Below are positions 62,776-64,000 of a stretch of 64,000 nt of DNA, piece by piece; position 1 is the first letter of the stretch; every line of letters begins with the position of its first letter. Source of the DNA: Treponema sp. (GTDB lineage: Bacteria; Spirochaetota; Spirochaetia; Treponematales; Treponemataceae). The stretch covers positions 84,466-148,465 of the forward strand of contig JAFSJW010000049.1 in NCBI GenBank assembly GCA_017449265.1, in the 5' to 3' direction. Position numbers and translations under genes: made by a program. The notes below the pieces were generated by a model. The model made no database searches, was not told the origin of the DNA, and saw only the letters and a program-made list of their open reading frames with translations.

Positions 62776-63789
62776 ATGATGAAGAAAATAACAAAAGCTG
62801 GATTCGCGCTGCTTTCTTTTGCGCTGCTTTTTTCTGGATGTCGGAAAGAAAAATTCGCAGTGTCAAAAAGACCTGTTATGCTCAGACTTTCTGAGGTTCA
62901 TGCGCGTGGATATCCTACATCGCTTGCTGATATTGAGTTTGCGCGCCTTGTTGAGGAGCGTACCGAAGGGCGCGTGAAGATTGAGGTTCGTGCCGGAGGT
63001 GCTCTTGCCGAAACTGAGCCGGATGCTATTGCGGCCCTAAAGTTGGGCGATTTGGCATTTGCCCGGGTTTCTGCCGCCCCTATTGCAGAATATGTTCCGA
63101 AGCTCAATGCAATCATGCTTCCGTATTTGTATCGTTCTTCTGACCATATGTGGAAAGTTCTTAACGGAAGCGTAGGGCAGGGAATGCTCAACGATATCGA
63201 AACATCTGGCTCCGGGCTTGTTGGGCTTTGCTACTATGACAGCGGAAGCCGCAATTTTTACACGACAAAGCCTGTTCATTCTGTGAGCGATATGCAAGGA
63301 CTTCGAATTCGTGTTCAGGCGAACCAGATGATGATTGATATGTGTACTGCGCTTGGTGCTACTGGCGTTTCTGGAATCGGATTCTCGGCTGTGCGAAACG
63401 CAATCTCAGGTGGCATTGTTGACGGCGCGGAGAATAACTGGCCTTCATATCAGAGCGGTGGCGACTATACTGTAGCTCCGTACTTTATCCTTGACCAGCA
63501 TACGCGCGTTCCTGAGATTTTGCTGGCTTCCAAGAAAGTCATGGACAGACTTGATCCTGATGATTTGCGGCTTATAAAAGAGTGCGCAAAAGAAACTCAG
63601 AGTTTTGAAATTCAGAAATGGAAGGAGAAAGAGGCTGCTTCCGAGCAGATAGTCCGCGCTAACGGAAACACAATCATCGAGCTTTCTTCTGCCGCTTTCT
63701 CGGAATTTCAGGAAGCAATGCAGCCTGTGTACGCTAAGTACGGAAGCCAGTATTCGGACATAATTCAAACTATAAAGAACACTAACTGA
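62776..63789 (+). CDS. TRAP-type (DctP) substrate-binding lipoprotein next to an MCP
   Basis: 337 residues. Lipobox Cys near 22 (LFSGC). DctP family: LRLSEVHARGYPTSLADIEFARLVEERTEGRVKIEV, DMQGLRIRVQAN with the conserved Arg, and FSAVRNAISGGIVDGAENNWPSY. No DctQ/DctM gene follows within the window. Cotranscribed with the MCP upstream (45-base gap, RBS TTAGGAG). It could hand ligand information to that receptor rather than to a transporter. Confidence 0.92.
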   Translation: MMKKITKAGFALLSFALLFSGCRKEKFAVSKRPVMLRLSEVHARGYPTSLADIEFARLVEERTEGRVKIEVRAGGALAETEPDAIAALKLGDLAFARVSAAPIAEYVPKLNAIMLPYLYRSSDHMWKVLNGSVGQGMLNDIETSGSGLVGLCYYDSGSRNFYTTKPVHSVSDMQGLRIRVQANQMMIDMCTALGATGVSGIGFSAVRNAISGGIVDGAENNWPSYQSGGDYTVAPYFILDQHTRVPEILLASKKVMDRLDPDDLRLIKECAKETQSFEIQKWKEKEAASEQIVRANGNTIIELSSAAFSEFQEAMQPVYAKYGSQYSDIIQTIKNTN

Positions 63790-63810
63790 CATTAAGTTAT
63801 TTTCACTCGG

Positions 63811-63846
63811 GGCTGTTCAAAAAGCATTGTCATGCTGAACTTATGG
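63811..63846 (+). repeat. Intergenic repeat, copy 2 (matches 7905-7940)
   Basis: GGGCTGTTCAAAAAGCATTG followed by ATGCTGAACT resembles the copy near 7905. It lies after the DctP gene in a gap of about 90 bases. Confidence 0.5.
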
Positions 63847-63880
63847 GCAGCTCTCTCTAAAAAAGACCTGCTATGAAATG

Positions 63881-64000
63881 TCAATCATTTGACGAAGCAT
63901 TTTTCAATGTTTTTTCAGCAAGTTTTGAGACATCAACATCAGGAGGAAAAATAGGAACGTAATCAATATTGTTTTTAAGAACAGTGAAGACAACATTGAG
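63881..64000 (-). CDS. C-terminal end of an unidentified protein (partial)
   Basis: A minus-strand frame is open from the right edge to a TGA at 63881-63883, giving 39 residues: LNVVFTVLKNNIDYVPIFPP and then DVDVSKLAEKTLKNASSND. The composition looks like a real protein end, but too little is visible to name a family. It converges on the DctP gene. Confidence 0.45.
   Translation of the reverse strand, partial: LNVVFTVLKNNIDYVPIFPPDVDVSKLAEKTLKNASSND

Noticed and set aside
1..64000. DGR reverse transcriptase, template repeat or transposase gene within the window
   Set aside because: No YADD-type reverse transcriptase motif, Avd-like ORF, second copy of the lectin-like end, or transposase was seen in the translated frames.

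Overview
The window looks like chromosome of an anaerobic, motile, host- or gut-associated spirochaete, most probably a Treponema. This is inferred from gene content: six methyl-accepting chemotaxis proteins (MCPs) in 64 kb, several lipoproteins with short spirochaetal lipoboxes, desulfoferrodoxin and FprA for oxygen defence, orphan TRAP binding proteins, and surface lipoproteins with InlB-like repeats. No rRNA, tRNA, CRISPR array, prophage or intact transposase gene was recognised.

Layout. 1-4.1 kb (minus): a phosphoesterase running off the left edge, a lipoprotein, then an envelope operon of a small secreted protein, a beta-barrel protein and a FecR-domain protein. 4.3-7.9 kb: CHASE2 adenylate cyclase and a His/Pro-rich secreted protein. 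8.2-11.9 kb: an MCP and an AGCS amino-acid symporter. 12-14.1 kb (minus): TPP-riboswitch-controlled thiM, an MTH1187-type protein and thiE. 14.1-17 kb (minus): an orphan TRAP binding protein and an ABC permease plus binding protein without ATPase. 17.1-22.5 kb: a beta-propeller MCP and a repeat-rich lipoprotein. 22.6-29.5 kb: ftsH-lolA-rodZ-like-rimO, then asnS. 29.5-32.6 kb: an accessory island with a frameshifted surface lipoprotein that ends in a lectin-like domain resembling a diversity-generating retroelement (DGR) target, bracketed by hairpins, plus a possible small RNA. 32.6-40.3 kb: cdd, fumC, ptsI, a GGDEF protein, citrate synthase, desulfoferrodoxin. 40.5-45 kb: a tandem pair of divergent MCPs and an OhrR-type regulator. 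45-48.8 kb: a 2H-phosphoesterase/Vsr fusion, MutT, small genes and a broken second vsr. 48.9-55.2 kb: glutathione peroxidase, thioredoxin reductase-like flavoprotein, CDF transporter, MgtC, a CPA2 antiporter and FprA. 55.2-63.8 kb: two MCP/TRAP-binding-protein pairs around a CHY zinc-finger protein, a DUF937 protein and a membrane protein.

The strongest unusual signals are: (1) the lipoprotein at 29758-31973, which combines a G8 tract that throws its lipobox out of frame, a candidate DGR variable region at its 3' end, and perfect short-loop hairpins beginning 15 bases after its stop; (2) a dispersed MITE-like family, mostly TA-flanked, with GTTCGGAAAC-type inverted termini, three full ~120-bp copies showing covarying stems, and several solo hairpins; (3) two MCP genes each paired with a TRAP periplasmic binding protein but no TRAP permease; (4) an MCP whose sensor is a two-component-type beta-propeller; (5) the 2H-phosphoesterase/Vsr fusion with a degraded relative nearby; (6) several genes whose -10 box lies only 6-8 nt from the start codon, suggesting leaderless mRNAs.
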